Of a stretch of 64,000 nucleotides of DNA, positions 44,649-54,510 are shown one piece after another (position 1 is the stretch's first letter; each line of letters starts with the position of its first letter). The notes below the pieces were generated by a model. That model worked only from the letters and a program-made list of their open reading frames with translations. It was not told the DNA's origin and did not search any database. Source of the stretch: Fibrobacterota bacterium (lineage in GTDB: Bacteria; Fibrobacterota; Chitinivibrionia; Chitinivibrionales; FEN-1185); contig PLWQ01000003.1 of NCBI GenBank assembly GCA_003165595.1, positions 41,960 through 105,959 of the forward strand, read 5' to 3'. Both the position numbers and the translations under genes were made by a program.

Positions 44649-44987
44649 TTAAGTTTGAGCAACAGGATATTCTTTCGGTTCCATTGATTTAGATAATTTT
44701 GCTCTTGTAGCCACCAATTCCCTTTTGCCGTTAGGAAACCGTTTTAGTTCGCATTCTACCAGGGTTCCCGTATCAAATTCCCATTCCTCATGTTCAACTT
44801 CTCTTTGAGTTAGGATTCTGTAATAACCTGCTTCTCGAACAGCGTATACAGGAGTCCAGAAATCAATAGACCGATTTGTAACTTTGACATAGACTTGTTC
44901 ATACCTTATCACTCTCGGGCGGCTCCGCACATAATCATCTAGCTCAGTCCAACCGGTCGCCACGTCAACGGGTGCTTTCCTGTCCAT
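44649..44987 (-). CDS. Hypothetical protein
   Basis: 112 aa with a good ribosome site (GGAGG) before the ATG. Charged and beta-rich ('YVKVTNRSIDFWTPVYAVREAGYYRILTQ'), no membrane segment or known motif. Probably cytosolic. It is oriented with the response-regulator and kinase genes upstream but separated by 143 bp, so shared transcription is uncertain. Confidence 0.6.
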   Translation of the reverse strand: MDRKAPVDVATGWTELDDYVRSRPRVIRYEQVYVKVTNRSIDFWTPVYAVREAGYYRILTQREVEHEEWEFDTGTLVECELKRFPNGKRELVATRAKLSKSMEPKEYPVAQT

Positions 44988-45130
44988 GAGAAGCCTCCAC
45001 TCTTTGCCGGCTTACCTTGCAATATCAAAATTGTTTGGCATGTGACCCCCTGCCTGCAGGAAACAGAAGGTCCTGCCCGAAGAGGTTTGTGCAAAAACCA
45101 TGCCTCAACAAACATTCTTAAGGGTTTAAC

Positions 45131-45484
45131 TCAAGACGCAACGAGTGGCTGAAGCTCTTCAAGAGCAAAGGGTTTCTTGAGAAAGGCAGTCGCACCTTGA
45201 CTCAGCGCTTCATTGATTTTGCGATGGTCCATGTCGCCGCTCATAAGGATAATCGGAATCCTGGGCTGACGCTCGCGCATTGCTCGAATTGCCTCAATGC
45301 CATCCATTTTGGGCATGTTAATATCCATCAAGACCAAATCAAAGCGCTTGACTCGTGTCTGTTCATATGCCCGCGATCCGTTTTCTGCGACCGTGACGTT
45401 ACAACCAAGGCAGGTCAGATATTCCTGAACCATTTCACAAAAAAGTACTTCATCATCGACCAAAAGAATGTTCTTTTCATTCAT
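45131..45484 (-). CDS. Single-domain response regulator (CheY-like)
   Basis: 117 aa receiver domain with acidic pair 'LLVDDE', phospho-acceptor in 'LVLMDINMPKMDG', and conserved 'LKKPF' lysine. No output domain. It follows the CBS-containing hybrid kinase by 24 bp on the same strand and is likely its partner in a phosphorelay. Confidence 0.92.
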   Translation of the reverse strand: MNEKNILLVDDEVLFCEMVQEYLTCLGCNVTVAENGSRAYEQTRVKRFDLVLMDINMPKMDGIEAIRAMRERQPRIPIILMSGDMDHRKINEALSQGATAFLKKPFALEELQPLVAS

Positions 45485-45508
45485 TATGCATTCTCCTTGA
45501 AAAGTGTA

Positions 45509-47062
45509 TCATGGGGCTCCAAGTACTCTTGATATGTTTTCCATCAATTGATCGAAAGAAAAGGGCTTTTTCAGAAAATGGGTACGTTCATGAGAGAGCA
45601 GCTGTTGCATAGTACCATTACTGCTGTACCCCGACATGAATATTGCGCGCATCTGTGGATTTGTCAATAGCAATTCTTGATAGATTTGCTGACCGGACAT
45701 GACCGGCATTATCATGTCAAGCAACACCAGATCTATTGATCGATAGTGTTCAGAGTAATGCCGTATCGCTTGACGGCCGTCGGCAGAGGCAAATACTTTG
45801 CAGCCCTCGTGTTCAAGATATTCACTGATTACTGGAAGGAGATTCGGATCGTCGTCCACCACCAAAATGCTTGCAGACTTGACTTTCTTCGGTGTTTGCC
45901 CACCCTGATCTGCTTCCTCCACACGCTTTGAGCCATTCTCGCCTCGTGGAAGATATATTGTGAAAGCTGTTCCCTTTCCTACTTCGCTCTTTAGCTCGAT
46001 CCTACCTCCGTGGTTTCGCACAATGCCGTAGACCATTGCCAGGCCCATTCCCGTGCCTTTCCCCTTTTCCTTGGTTGAAAAAAATGGCTCAAATACTCTC
46101 TTCTGGTTCTCCAGAGGAATTCCCATTCCCGTATCGCGAACAGTTATCGAAATGCCTCCGTCAAGAAAATTGCCAAGTTGGGTCGCGGCAACTTCGCTTG
46201 AAGCGGAAACATTTTTCGTTGTGACGGTGATGACGCCACCATCGGGCATTGAATCACGAGCGTTTATGAAAAGGTTCATTAAGACTTGCTCGAGTTGCGC
46301 TTTATCTCCGTCCATGGAGCACAAGGAAGAACAAAGATTCTGCTCAAACCCGATAGAGCTGTCAAATGTCTGTCTAAGAATGGAAATAACATGCCGAATC
46401 ACTTCATTCGCGTCCAATGGATGCACCTCGTATTTTCCCCCTCTTGCAAACCCCAGAAGTTGACCCGTCAGATCTGCCGCTCGTTGAACAAGAGTTTCGA
46501 TGTTCACGAGGTACTTGTCAACAGGATTATCTGCGCTGATTCTTAGTTTCATTCTGATAAGTGTCGCGTGACCGGAAATAGATCCAAGGATGTTGTTGAA
46601 ATCATGAGCGATTCCTCCTGCCAACGTGCCAATAGATTCCATTTTCTGTGCTTGTAAAAGCTGTTGTTGGGTGTTAAGGCGGTGATCCTCATACATTTCA
46701 AGAAGTGTAGAGACGCTGAGAAATCCGAAGTACTTGCATTCACGAACAATAATAAATCCTTCCTTGCGTTCCTGGAAGGTAGGGGTTTGAATAAGATCTT
46801 CAAAATTCGTATCGTGCGATACGACCGGGCAGGGGGAGAGAAATTCAGAAATCTTCCGGCGAACTAACAGTTCTTGGCCAAATCTCGTGTAGACAAATTG
46901 TCTAAGCGTTTGTTCCCGAACAATACCGACGGGTTCGCCAAATGTATTAACAACAGGTACAAATGAGCTTTCTTTGTGGGCATGAAACGAGTCCAGCACG
47001 TCGCAAACATTTGCATCGAGCCGAACAGTGTCTAGCGCTTGAACATAAGGTGTAATTTTCAT
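45509..47062 (-). CDS. CBS-domain hybrid sensor histidine kinase
   Basis: 517 aa from ATG 47062 with AAGGA upstream. The N-terminus holds a CBS-like pair ('VCDVLDSFHAHKESSFVPVVNTFGEPVGIV', 'LIQTPTFQERKEGFIIV'). HisKA follows ('GIAHDFNNILGSISG'), then HATPase with N-box 'VLMNLFINARDSMP', 'DTGMGIP' and 'GTGMGLAMVYGIV'. The C-terminal receiver domain has 'LVLLDMIMP' and 'FLKKPF'. All catalytic elements are present, in contrast to the broken kinase at 851-3269. CBS domains may sense adenine nucleotides. Confidence 0.92.
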   Translation of the reverse strand: MKITPYVQALDTVRLDANVCDVLDSFHAHKESSFVPVVNTFGEPVGIVREQTLRQFVYTRFGQELLVRRKISEFLSPCPVVSHDTNFEDLIQTPTFQERKEGFIIVRECKYFGFLSVSTLLEMYEDHRLNTQQQLLQAQKMESIGTLAGGIAHDFNNILGSISGHATLIRMKLRISADNPVDKYLVNIETLVQRAADLTGQLLGFARGGKYEVHPLDANEVIRHVISILRQTFDSSIGFEQNLCSSLCSMDGDKAQLEQVLMNLFINARDSMPDGGVITVTTKNVSASSEVAATQLGNFLDGGISITVRDTGMGIPLENQKRVFEPFFSTKEKGKGTGMGLAMVYGIVRNHGGRIELKSEVGKGTAFTIYLPRGENGSKRVEEADQGGQTPKKVKSASILVVDDDPNLLPVISEYLEHEGCKVFASADGRQAIRHYSEHYRSIDLVLLDMIMPVMSGQQIYQELLLTNPQMRAIFMSGYSSNGTMQQLLSHERTHFLKKPFSFDQLMENISRVLGAP

Positions 47063-47407
47063 GAAAGGTTCCTTCATGCGAGTATCAATGAAGATTCTTT
47101 CCATTCAAACGAAAGAATTTATGCGCTTAATGAAATTGTTGCCTGCAGCCTTTTGGAGCGTGAGGACGTAAATTCGTTCTTGCCTTACCACTTGCAAATT
47201 GTACGATGGATTTGTCCGAGGTAATTATCCTACAAACTGTCAAGACTTTCAAGTCATGAAGTGTTAGATCTTTGTTATGATCCGGGAAGTGTCAACTTGC
47301 TAATCTTACCTGGCCTCCATGCGGTTTTCACGTCAAACCGTTCGCACAATTGTTGGCCTAACCCGTTCCTAGCGCATTTCTAACAATTCCTGGTTATTTT
47401 CTTGACA

Positions 47408-47638
47408 ATGCGCATCAATCTGTCAATAAGACATAAGCAAACAATTCTGATTGGCATTTTCTTCCTCATCACTTTTGCGCTTACTTTCTGGTATTCCCTG
47501 CTTGCCGTAAATGGAATATTATACAGCGAGCGTGAGAATACATATCGAGATCGCATTGCAAATCTGATCACCATTCTTGAAAATGGGAACAGCTCCTGCA
47601 GCGCCAGAATGACTTGCAATCGCCAAACGTGGAAATGA
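47408..47638 (+). pseudogene. Truncated membrane sensor/chemoreceptor N-terminus
   Basis: 'MRINLSIRHKQTILIGIFFLITFALTFWYSLLAVNGILYSERENTYRDRIANLITILEN' is a typical signal-anchor and first periplasmic helix of a methyl-accepting or sensor protein. It then breaks into unrelated residues and a stop. The promoter region 47105-47407 shared with the divergent kinase holds nothing else visible. Confidence 0.6.
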
Positions 47639-47690
47639 ATATGGCGGTTCAAGAAGACGCTTGGCGATTTAGCAAAGGATTGAAAAAAAC

Positions 47691-48812
47691 ATGACCAGGA
47701 AGATCGGCATTCTTACAAGCGGCGGCGACTGCCCGGGACTCAACGCCGCGATCCGGGCGGTTGGGAAGGCGGGTCAGGACACTTATGCCATGCGGTTTAT
47801 AGGGTTTCTTGACGGGTTCCGCGGGCTAGTGCTTGACAAGACAATAGTTCTAGAGAGCAAAATGCTTTCCAATATTCTCACAATCGGCGGAACAATACTC
47901 GGCACAAGCCGTGACAAGCCACACAGGATGGTAATTGACGGACGGGAACGCGACATGACCGGTGCGGCGATAAAGACCTACAAGCGCCACGGTCTGGAGG
48001 CGCTGGTTTGCATCGGAGGTGGCGGCACGCAGAAAAATGCTTTGAGGCTGAAAAGGGCCGGGCTTAATATAATAACCCTTCCCAAGACCATTGATAACGA
48101 TGTTCCCATGACGGATATATCATTCGGTTTCGACACTGCCATGGGCATCGTCACCGAGGCGGTAGACAGGCTGCATTCGACTGCCATGAGCCATCGACGC
48201 ATCATCGTGGTAGAAGTCATGGGACACCGAGCCGGATGGCTCGCCTTAGGCGGCGGAATGGCTGGCGGCGCTGACGTGATCATGTTGCCAGAGATTGCCT
48301 ATGATGTCAACCGAGTCGCAGACACCGTGCGAATGCGTTCAAAGGCGGGCAAGAAATTCAGCATCATTGTCGTGGCCGAAGGAGCGATGTCATGCCGTCA
48401 GGCGACTCAGGTCAAACAGCTTGTTGCTGGAAAAGACGCCGCAGAAGGCCGGAAGGAAAAGGAAAAGGCGTCTCGCCGGCTTGCGAAATTCCATGCGGAG
48501 CACCTCAATCACACAATGGAATTTACGAAACAGCTCGAAGAACTCACGGGCCTTGAATCACGGCTCTCCATTCTGGGCCATTTGCAGCGTGGTGGATCGC
48601 CTTCCTGCTCAGATCGCCTGCTCGCAACCAAGCTCGGCTCTGCATGCGCAGAACTACTAGATAGGCGTAAGTATGGAATCATGGTCGGCGCAAAGGGTGA
48701 CGGCGTGGAACCTGTTTCTTTAGAAAAGGTCGCGGGCAGAAAGAAACTCGTGCCCTTGGACCATTGCTGGATAAAAGCCGCCCGCAGCGTAGGGACATCG
48801 TTCGGAGATTGA
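47691..48812 (+). CDS. 6-phosphofructokinase
   Basis: 373 aa. '[17 protein letters not shown]' is the phosphate-binding start, '[14 protein letters not shown]' the nucleotide-binding loop, 'LPKTIDNDV' the catalytic region and '[16 protein letters not shown]' the fructose-6-phosphate site. The loop reads GGGGT where E. coli has GGDGS; Gly at position 104 together with Lys at 124 fits the ATP-using members of the mixed group III. It catalyses fructose-6-phosphate to fructose-1,6-bisphosphate. It stands alone, with a 53-bp gap after the sensor remnant. Confidence 0.92.
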   Translation: MTRKIGILTSGGDCPGLNAAIRAVGKAGQDTYAMRFIGFLDGFRGLVLDKTIVLESKMLSNILTIGGTILGTSRDKPHRMVIDGRERDMTGAAIKTYKRHGLEALVCIGGGGTQKNALRLKRAGLNIITLPKTIDNDVPMTDISFGFDTAMGIVTEAVDRLHSTAMSHRRIIVVEVMGHRAGWLALGGGMAGGADVIMLPEIAYDVNRVADTVRMRSKAGKKFSIIVVAEGAMSCRQATQVKQLVAGKDAAEGRKEKEKASRRLAKFHAEHLNHTMEFTKQLEELTGLESRLSILGHLQRGGSPSCSDRLLATKLGSACAELLDRRKYGIMVGAKGDGVEPVSLEKVAGRKKLVPLDHCWIKAARSVGTSFGD

Positions 48813-49101
48813 CCGAATTTTTACCCGTCGAAACAATAACATTGAACCTAACCAATTATTGCAGAATTCTTCATTAAGCAAGTGCCGTTCTGCACAAACC
48901 TGGTCTCTGTAAGACTTAGAGTCGGACTGAATCAGCTAATGAACAGGGCGGGGGTGTAGCCAACCATTGTTCGGCCCCGTGTGTGGATCAAGATGCCTTT
49001 GCATCCGCTGAAAAGGTATATTGTGTGCATGATTCCTCCACATGTGGAAATTCTTAAAGGGTGTTCGGAATACAACATTAACCAGAAGGAGTATCTTTTT
49101 A

Positions 49102-49326
49102 ATGGCAAACCCGACGATTCAGGAAAAACAAGTCCAGACCTTGGATGCAAAGCTTGTTCAGGTCTTGAAAACATTTGAAGAAAGCGCAACAACGATTACA
49201 AAGGAATATGCCGCGATAGCAAAGAAAGGTGATCCCGATTTAAAGAAGAAGATTCAGAAACGTACTGACAAATTGGACAAGATGTGTGAGAAGGGCGAAG
49301 CCCTTATAGCAAAACTGGAAGACTAG
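49102..49326 (+). CDS. Small coiled-coil hypothetical protein
   Basis: 74 aa from ATG 49102 (AAGGAG upstream). Strongly helical with heptad character ('LDAKLVQVLKTFEESATTITKEYAAI', 'DPDLKKKIQKRTDKLDKMCEKGEALIAKLED'). No known domain. The start at 49042 is less likely, as it lacks a ribosome site. Confidence 0.6.
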   Translation: MANPTIQEKQVQTLDAKLVQVLKTFEESATTITKEYAAIAKKGDPDLKKKIQKRTDKLDKMCEKGEALIAKLED

Positions 49327-49570
49327 AAAGCAATTGCCAAATTACAGGACAGCTTCATGGCAGCCGTTTCTCTAGAAGCGACTGCCATCCTTTTGCCAGC
49401 ACTGTGCGGCGAGGAACGAATCAACCAATTGTCTCAGTGGCTTAGCGTGACATACCTCAGGCCAAATAATGTAAGCCCAATGTCTGGACATCAAATTTCG
49501 GAGAAGTATCTGACTTGAGACTGACCCTTCTTCGACCTGAATTGTGCTACTCAAGGACAAGGAGAATAGA

Positions 49571-50188
49571 TTGAAAATTAGGATCATGTTGGTCTTTGCG
49601 ACCTTGTTTTTCCTGCAATGTGGTAAAAACAATTCCAATTTAAGCATTAACCATGACAGCAAGTGGACCAATTCGATTCTCTTGGTAATTGATATGCAAA
49701 AGGGACTACTGGACACAAATAGCTCTCAACATGTCGAAAGTGGTATGGTGGACAACTTAATCAGGAATGTCAATGACAATATCACTAAAGCCAGGAAGAT
49801 GGGAATGCCAATCGTTTATATTCGAAACGAATGGTCGAATCCGCTCATTAATCTATTTACAAAGAATGTTTGCAAACAGGGAACGAAACAGGTTGCGCTA
49901 GATGGAAGAATCCGGGTGGAAAGCAATTTGGTGTTTGTGAAGAGTGTTCCGAGTACGTTCAGTAACAAGTCGTTTTGCAAATACGTAATAGACAACAAAG
50001 TAGGAACCATTTATATCGAAGGAATAATGGCGCAGGCCTGTGTTTTTGCAACAGGGAAAGCTGGAATGAAAAACAACATGAGGATAGTAATGTTGGAAGA
50101 CGGAATCGGATCAACCTCAAGCAAAACAAAGAGCAAGATGCTCAAAAAGTACCTAGGCAATAACATGATTCTACAGAAACAACTTTGA
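49571..50188 (+). CDS. Lipoprotein-anchored isochorismatase-family hydrolase
   Basis: 205 aa from a TTG at 49571, with AAGGAG 6 nt upstream. The start encodes a lipoprotein signal (MLVFATLFFLQCGKN). The catalytic triad pattern of cysteine hydrolases is visible: Asp in 'LLVIDMQKGLL', Lys in 'VKSVPSTFSN', Cys in 'IEGIMAQACVFATGKAG'. Such enzymes cleave amides or vinyl ethers (nicotinamidase, isochorismatase). Export as a lipoprotein is unusual for this family. Confidence 0.82.
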   Translation: MKIRIMLVFATLFFLQCGKNNSNLSINHDSKWTNSILLVIDMQKGLLDTNSSQHVESGMVDNLIRNVNDNITKARKMGMPIVYIRNEWSNPLINLFTKNVCKQGTKQVALDGRIRVESNLVFVKSVPSTFSNKSFCKYVIDNKVGTIYIEGIMAQACVFATGKAGMKNNMRIVMLEDGIGSTSSKTKSKMLKKYLGNNMILQKQL

Positions 50189-50316
50189 CACAACTGTAAA
50201 GGTTCTCTGGCAGATGGTCAATTTTGACTCGTGTGCGTTGTTGATGGGATACTTGGCGTGTTTTTGTTTTGGATTCGGAATCTGAACGGAGAATGCATGG
50301 AAGCAAGTGATGAAAT

Positions 50317-50529
50317 ATGAAAAGTGACCCCAATACAATTGGGCAACCGCAAAAACCGTTTATGGCCCACCTGCTGCCTTCAGCTTTTCTGATCTTCATT
50401 GGACTTCTCATCTGGATACCAGGCTCAATAAATCATTCGTCCTTCAGTATTGCGGGTATGGTATTGTCTGGAGCTGGGCTGATTTGGTGCGCCATTATCC
50501 TGGTTCTGACAAAGTGGAAGCATGGTTAA
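50317..50529 (+). CDS. Small two-helix membrane protein
   Basis: 70 aa with two hydrophobic helices (~18-35 'LLPSAFLIFIGLLIWIPG' and ~44-64 'SIAGMVLSGAGLIWCAIILVL') and a basic C-terminus. No family recognised. An upstream ribosome site is not obvious (GTGATGAAAT only). Confidence 0.5.
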   Translation: MKSDPNTIGQPQKPFMAHLLPSAFLIFIGLLIWIPGSINHSSFSIAGMVLSGAGLIWCAIILVLTKWKHG

Positions 50530-50619
50530 TCTTTGATAAGCATATTGGGACATCGGTGGAAATGTTGCGCCATGTGGAATGAATTGTGCTATATGTAGTC
50601 GTTATTTGTCTTATGCAAA

Positions 50620-50820
50620 CAATTTTAGCTCCTGCTCGAATTCCGCGAGGGAGGCGAATATTCCAAACACCGGTTTCTTCTTGCCTTTGTTGTGTTGATC
50701 TCCGCACCCATGCCGGACAGCACCCGCAGCCCGATTCCCCAGTTATTCAGATCATGGACCTTGTCGACCAGGTTCTTCAGGCTACGGCCGAGGCGGTCCA
50801 GCTTCCACACGACGACGCAT
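50620..50820 (-). pseudogene. Serine recombinase (resolvase) remnant, N-terminal catalytic part
   Basis: The minus strand reads 'VVVWKLDRLGRSLKNLVDKV' and 'INTTKA', then in another frame 'FASLAEFEQELKL', the diagnostic LDRLGRS and LAEFE(R/Q)xL motifs of Tn3-type resolvases. The catalytic Ser region is absent and the frame is broken. Confidence 0.82.
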
Positions 50821-51074
50821 ACGAAATACTGCGACCCTCGGAAGCACATGAAGGGGCAAAGCCAAAGGACTGATCTTTTCAGATTTGACAATTGTGGGCG
50901 GAAATGCCTATATTTTCTTTTGAAGTCGTTCAAGATGCGGACGGCGGAAGCGGGAAAACGGGTATAAGTGAGCGTCTGCAAAGGAACTCTCTTTATACGC
51001 CCACCCATGCGCAAAAAAAACTTCCTATCAGTTAAGACGGGTGCTCTGTAGTTACACGAATAAAGGAGCCGCCC

Positions 51075-52205
51075 ATGAAAACGTTCTTCGCTTCCCCCGA
51101 ACGGATTGACGAACTAAAACTCCGGAAGAGCATCAGCCAGGCGGGCACAAACGAGGTCATCACCGGCCTGCTGCAGGCAAGCGCCGGCATCCTTGCCGTC
51201 CTCAATGAGCAGCGTCAGGTCCTTGCTGTAAACGACGCCTTTCTCAGAGAATTTGGCATCCACGACGCCGGCCATGTTCTCGGGCTGCGGCCCGGAGAGG
51301 CCGTTGGATGCGTTCACGCCTGGGACATGGAAGCCGGATGCGGAACGTCGCAGTGGTGCGCCACGTGCGGCGCGGCAATCGCGATTGTTGCGGCTCTTGC
51401 CCAGAAAAAGCCGCAACAGCGCAAATGCGTTCTCGAACTCATGTCGAAGAAAACCGCAACCACCCTGTGCCTTGCGGTCCACTCATCCCTCATTTCGGTC
51501 GGCAAAGCCAACTATGTCGTGCTGTTTCTGCAGGATATCTCCGATCCGGAGCGCCGCGCAGCCCTTGAACGGATTTTTCTTCACGACCTCAAGAACCTCG
51601 CAATGGGCATCCGGTTCGCCGCCGACCTCATGAATGACAAGAACAACGCGAGTCTTCCGGAAATCGCGGCGATGATGAACACCATTTCCGCCCGCCTCAC
51701 CTCCGAACTATCGGTTCAAACCACGATTGCGCATGCCGGCGGGCGCGCATACAAGCCGGAACGGACAAAGGTTTTACTTGCCGACATTCTGCGTGACGTG
51801 CAGCACGCGTTTCTCAACCACGGAATATCGCGGCGCAAGCTGTTTACGGTTGCGAACGATCTTGCCGCTGTCACCCTCGTCACCGACGCAACGCTCGTGG
51901 TGCGCGTGCTCACCAACATGGTCACCAACGCTTTCGAGGCAACCGCCGAGGACGGGCAGATCAAACTGTGGGTGCAACGGGAGCCACGCTTAATCACGTT
52001 CTGCGTGTGGAACAAAGGCTGCATCCCGGGGGAGACATCGCTGCGCGTATTTCAACAGTATTTTTCCACCAAGGAAGGCCCGGGCAGGGGATTCGGCACG
52101 TACAGCATGAAGCTTCTGGGTGAACAGTTCCTCGGCGGGAAGGTTTCCTTTACATCATCGGAAGAGGAAGGAACAGTATTTAGGTTTTCGGTGCCCGCGG
52201 CGTAA
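51075..52205 (+). CDS. PAS-domain sensor histidine kinase
   Basis: 376 aa. The PAS region is at ~30-150 with 'AGILAVLNEQRQVLAVNDAFLREFGI' and a Cys-rich insert 'GCGTSQWCATCG', a pattern seen in redox- or cluster-sensing PAS domains. The phospho-acceptor 'FLHDLKN' near residue 172 is followed by an N-box 'VLTNMVTNAFEA' and 'GRGFGTYSMKLLGE'. No membrane segment; cytosolic. No response regulator adjoins it. Confidence 0.87.
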   Translation: MKTFFASPERIDELKLRKSISQAGTNEVITGLLQASAGILAVLNEQRQVLAVNDAFLREFGIHDAGHVLGLRPGEAVGCVHAWDMEAGCGTSQWCATCGAAIAIVAALAQKKPQQRKCVLELMSKKTATTLCLAVHSSLISVGKANYVVLFLQDISDPERRAALERIFLHDLKNLAMGIRFAADLMNDKNNASLPEIAAMMNTISARLTSELSVQTTIAHAGGRAYKPERTKVLLADILRDVQHAFLNHGISRRKLFTVANDLAAVTLVTDATLVVRVLTNMVTNAFEATAEDGQIKLWVQREPRLITFCVWNKGCIPGETSLRVFQQYFSTKEGPGRGFGTYSMKLLGEQFLGGKVSFTSSEEEGTVFRFSVPAA

Positions 52206-52596
52206 GGCGGCGCCCACCAAAACGGCTGCCCCACGCCGCCCTTATGGGCACGATCCCTACGGGGGCGACGGTCACTGGGCCACCCAATTCGGGGTCCTCT
52301 CGCTAACTCGACGTTTTCGTCCTCAGCTGTCTTTGCAAAGGCAGGTGACGAATGATGTAGCAAAGATTTTCATTTCAGAAAAAGCCAAAGAAACAGTCTT
52401 CCTGTTGCCCTTGCCTTCATTTCGAGTCCCTTTCCTTACGCATTGAACATCGCCCGTCGAAGAAAGCGCCTTGAGCAATCATCACTTCCTTTGATTCCGC
52501 ATCACCGACAGAGTTCCAGTCGCTTCAAAATCGAGTCACCCCGGCCAAAAGCTATAGGTTTCGCCACCCCGGTTCTTCAGACCGCAGCCCCATATT
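52206..52596. other. Intergenic region, 391 bp
   Basis: Lies between convergent kinase and EFR1 genes. No coding frame, repeat or hairpin with a T-run was recognised. Confidence 0.4.
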
Positions 52597-53379
52597 CTAA
52601 CGGGCAAGCATCGTTTTCACCCCGACTTCGGGATGCCTGTAGCGCTTTCGGCCGATGGTCTTCTTTCCATATTGTATTGCCTCGACGGGGCACCATTGAA
52701 GGCACGCCAAGCACCCTTCGCAATGGTGTTGCCATTGGGGCCTTCCCTCGACAAGCTTTATGTTTTCAACAGGGCATATCTTGGCACAGATTCCGCACTT
52801 GGTGCAGGTTGGTTGCCAAAAGAATTTCTTGTCCGATACGGGTATCCTGCCGATTCCGAGATTGTAAATCAATCCCGAAAGAACCGCGTTGATTAACCAG
52901 TTGCCCTTTTCGATTCTTCCTTGAGCCCCTCGCTTAACGGTTTCCGCTATTTCCGCGATTTTTCCTTTTGAGTCATTGAAGATTTCCTGCTGTTTGTCAC
53001 TCTCCAACGCGCCGTACATTGGCACGTAATTTCCAGGCATCCTCATGCCGAACCCAGCCGAGAGTTTCATGCCGCCTTTCACAAGTACTCCCGACAGCAT
53101 ATGAAGGGTTGCGGCCGGGAATCCGCCGTAGGTCGTTACGGCAAATATGTATTTGCCGGCCCCGGCTCCCAATTTCGCGGCAAATTCTTTGACCGCACCG
53201 GGAAGGCCCCACATGTATACGGGGAATACGATTCCGATTCTATCGGCGGATACATCCGGATGTTTCGGAAACGGCTTCTGTATGCGGACAAGGAAGGTGC
53301 TGTCCAGCTTGGCGGCGATCTGTTGCGCCACCGCGAGAGAATTACCTGTTCCTGAAAAGTAAAAAATTGTCGTCTTCAT
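52597..53379 (-). CDS. EFR1-family flavodoxin-ferredoxin protein
   Basis: 260 aa. The N-terminal flavodoxin-like fold has 'IFYFSGTGNSLAVA' (FMN phosphate loop), 'VFPVYMWGLPG' and 'VTTYGGFP'. The C-terminal double 4Fe-4S motif is 'CTKCGICAKICP' near residue 192 and 'CEGCLACLQWCP' near 220. It carries electrons in anaerobic metabolism; partner unknown. A fragment of a second copy is at 24800-24906. Confidence 0.92.
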   Translation of the reverse strand: MKTTIFYFSGTGNSLAVAQQIAAKLDSTFLVRIQKPFPKHPDVSADRIGIVFPVYMWGLPGAVKEFAAKLGAGAGKYIFAVTTYGGFPAATLHMLSGVLVKGGMKLSAGFGMRMPGNYVPMYGALESDKQQEIFNDSKGKIAEIAETVKRGAQGRIEKGNWLINAVLSGLIYNLGIGRIPVSDKKFFWQPTCTKCGICAKICPVENIKLVEGRPQWQHHCEGCLACLQWCPVEAIQYGKKTIGRKRYRHPEVGVKTMLAR

Positions 53380-53530
53380 AGATTTAACTCCATTCTGGTT
53401 GGCATGCTACGAGCTGCTTTATAAAATCAATTCATGTGAATTGTTCAAGCAAGGACAAAAAGGAAAGCGCAGGGAATGCCTTGGCTGACTCTGATGTGGG
53501 AACTCGCCACTTTCCGGACGCATTCGCCCC

Positions 53531-53665
53531 GACATACCTGTGAAGTGTCGCCCGAGCAATGCCCAGTTCATTGCAAAGATGCGAAACGATGGTCTCCCTT
53601 TTCCCCATCGCCGATTGGGCCAGTCTGATCTTTGGTTTTGTCGACTTGGGACGACGGGATCTTCT
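53531..53665 (-). pseudogene. Serine recombinase remnant, C-terminal HTH
   Basis: 'RRPKSTKPKIRLAQSAMG' followed by 'VSHLCNELGIARATLHRYVG' matches the C-terminal helix-turn-helix of Tn3-type resolvases. No catalytic domain adjoins it. With the remnant at 50620-50820 it brackets the kinase/EFR1 block, though order shows they were not one gene interrupted in place. Confidence 0.75.
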
Positions 53666-53868
53666 TCTTGTCTGATTTTCGATCAGATTTGAAAAGCGAT
53701 GTCTTAACTCATGCTTGGCTGTGCTTCGGGTTGGCTGAAGGTGGCTGGTGAAGCATAGGTGGAGAACTGGCGAAGATTTGCTTTTAGCGGCAGACAAATG
53801 TGATTTTGATGGTAAACTAAGAAGGGTTGAGCATCCTCTCTTTTTCCTCAACGAGAAAGGACACACCT

Positions 53869-54342
53869 GTGGAGACAATTGCCACGCCTTCAACAAGTTC
53901 TCTTGCTAACGAAGGTTGGGATAGGTTTGTTGACACCGTGCAAGAAGCCAACCGTGAATTCGCCAGAGGAGTATTAGGTGACGCAACAAGAACGGTTTGG
54001 TCGCACGATGATGATGTCACACTTTTCGGCGGGTATGGCGGCCTGGTTGAGCCTGGATGGAAAAGCGTTGAATCCCGTTTGACATTGGCGGCCCAGCAGT
54101 CTTCGAAAGATGGTACGTATATGTCCGAGGAGATCAAACATGCTATCAGCGGAAATTTTGCATATTTATTGCAGGTTGAACGGTATGTGTTTCCTGGAAA
54201 ACCTCCAATAGATTTTCGTGTGACAATTATCTGTAGGCTGGAATCTGATAGATGGAAGATCATTCATCGTCATGGTGATGTTATCAAAATGCAGCAAGGG
54301 CCAGCCCACATTCACACTATGGAAATTGGCTTGGGTCAGTAA
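53869..54342 (+). CDS. SnoaL/NTF2-like protein
   Basis: 157 aa from GTG 53869, preceded by GAAAGG; an upstream TTG at 53827 is possible. 'WDRFVDTVQEANREFARGVLGDATRTVWSHDDDVTLFGGYGG' is the typical opening of SnoaL-like proteins, a cone-shaped fold used for small-ligand binding or isomerisation. Ends with 'DFRVTIICRLESDRWKIIHRHGD', also typical. Substrate unknown. Confidence 0.8.
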   Translation: METIATPSTSSLANEGWDRFVDTVQEANREFARGVLGDATRTVWSHDDDVTLFGGYGGLVEPGWKSVESRLTLAAQQSSKDGTYMSEEIKHAISGNFAYLLQVERYVFPGKPPIDFRVTIICRLESDRWKIIHRHGDVIKMQQGPAHIHTMEIGLGQ

Positions 54343-54510
54343 GATTTTCGAGTTTTCCCTCATTGATTGTGTTGACGGTATTAAGACTGTCCCAATAGGA
54401 GTACCACGTTGTGCCGGAATAATATAGAGCGACATAGGTGATATTGCCGGAAGGATAGTAGCCGATATCTTTCGTCGAGCCGACAGGCAGACTCACGGCC
54501 GAAGAATCAT
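54320..54510 (-). pseudogene. Possible C-terminal remnant of a secreted protein
   Basis: The minus-strand frame 'SLPVGSTKDIGYYPSG' through 'YYSGTTWYSYWDSLNTVN' to a stop at ~54317 has the composition of a secreted beta protein end. No upstream part exists, since the DUF1016 short gene starts on the opposite strand. Weak evidence. Confidence 0.35.
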
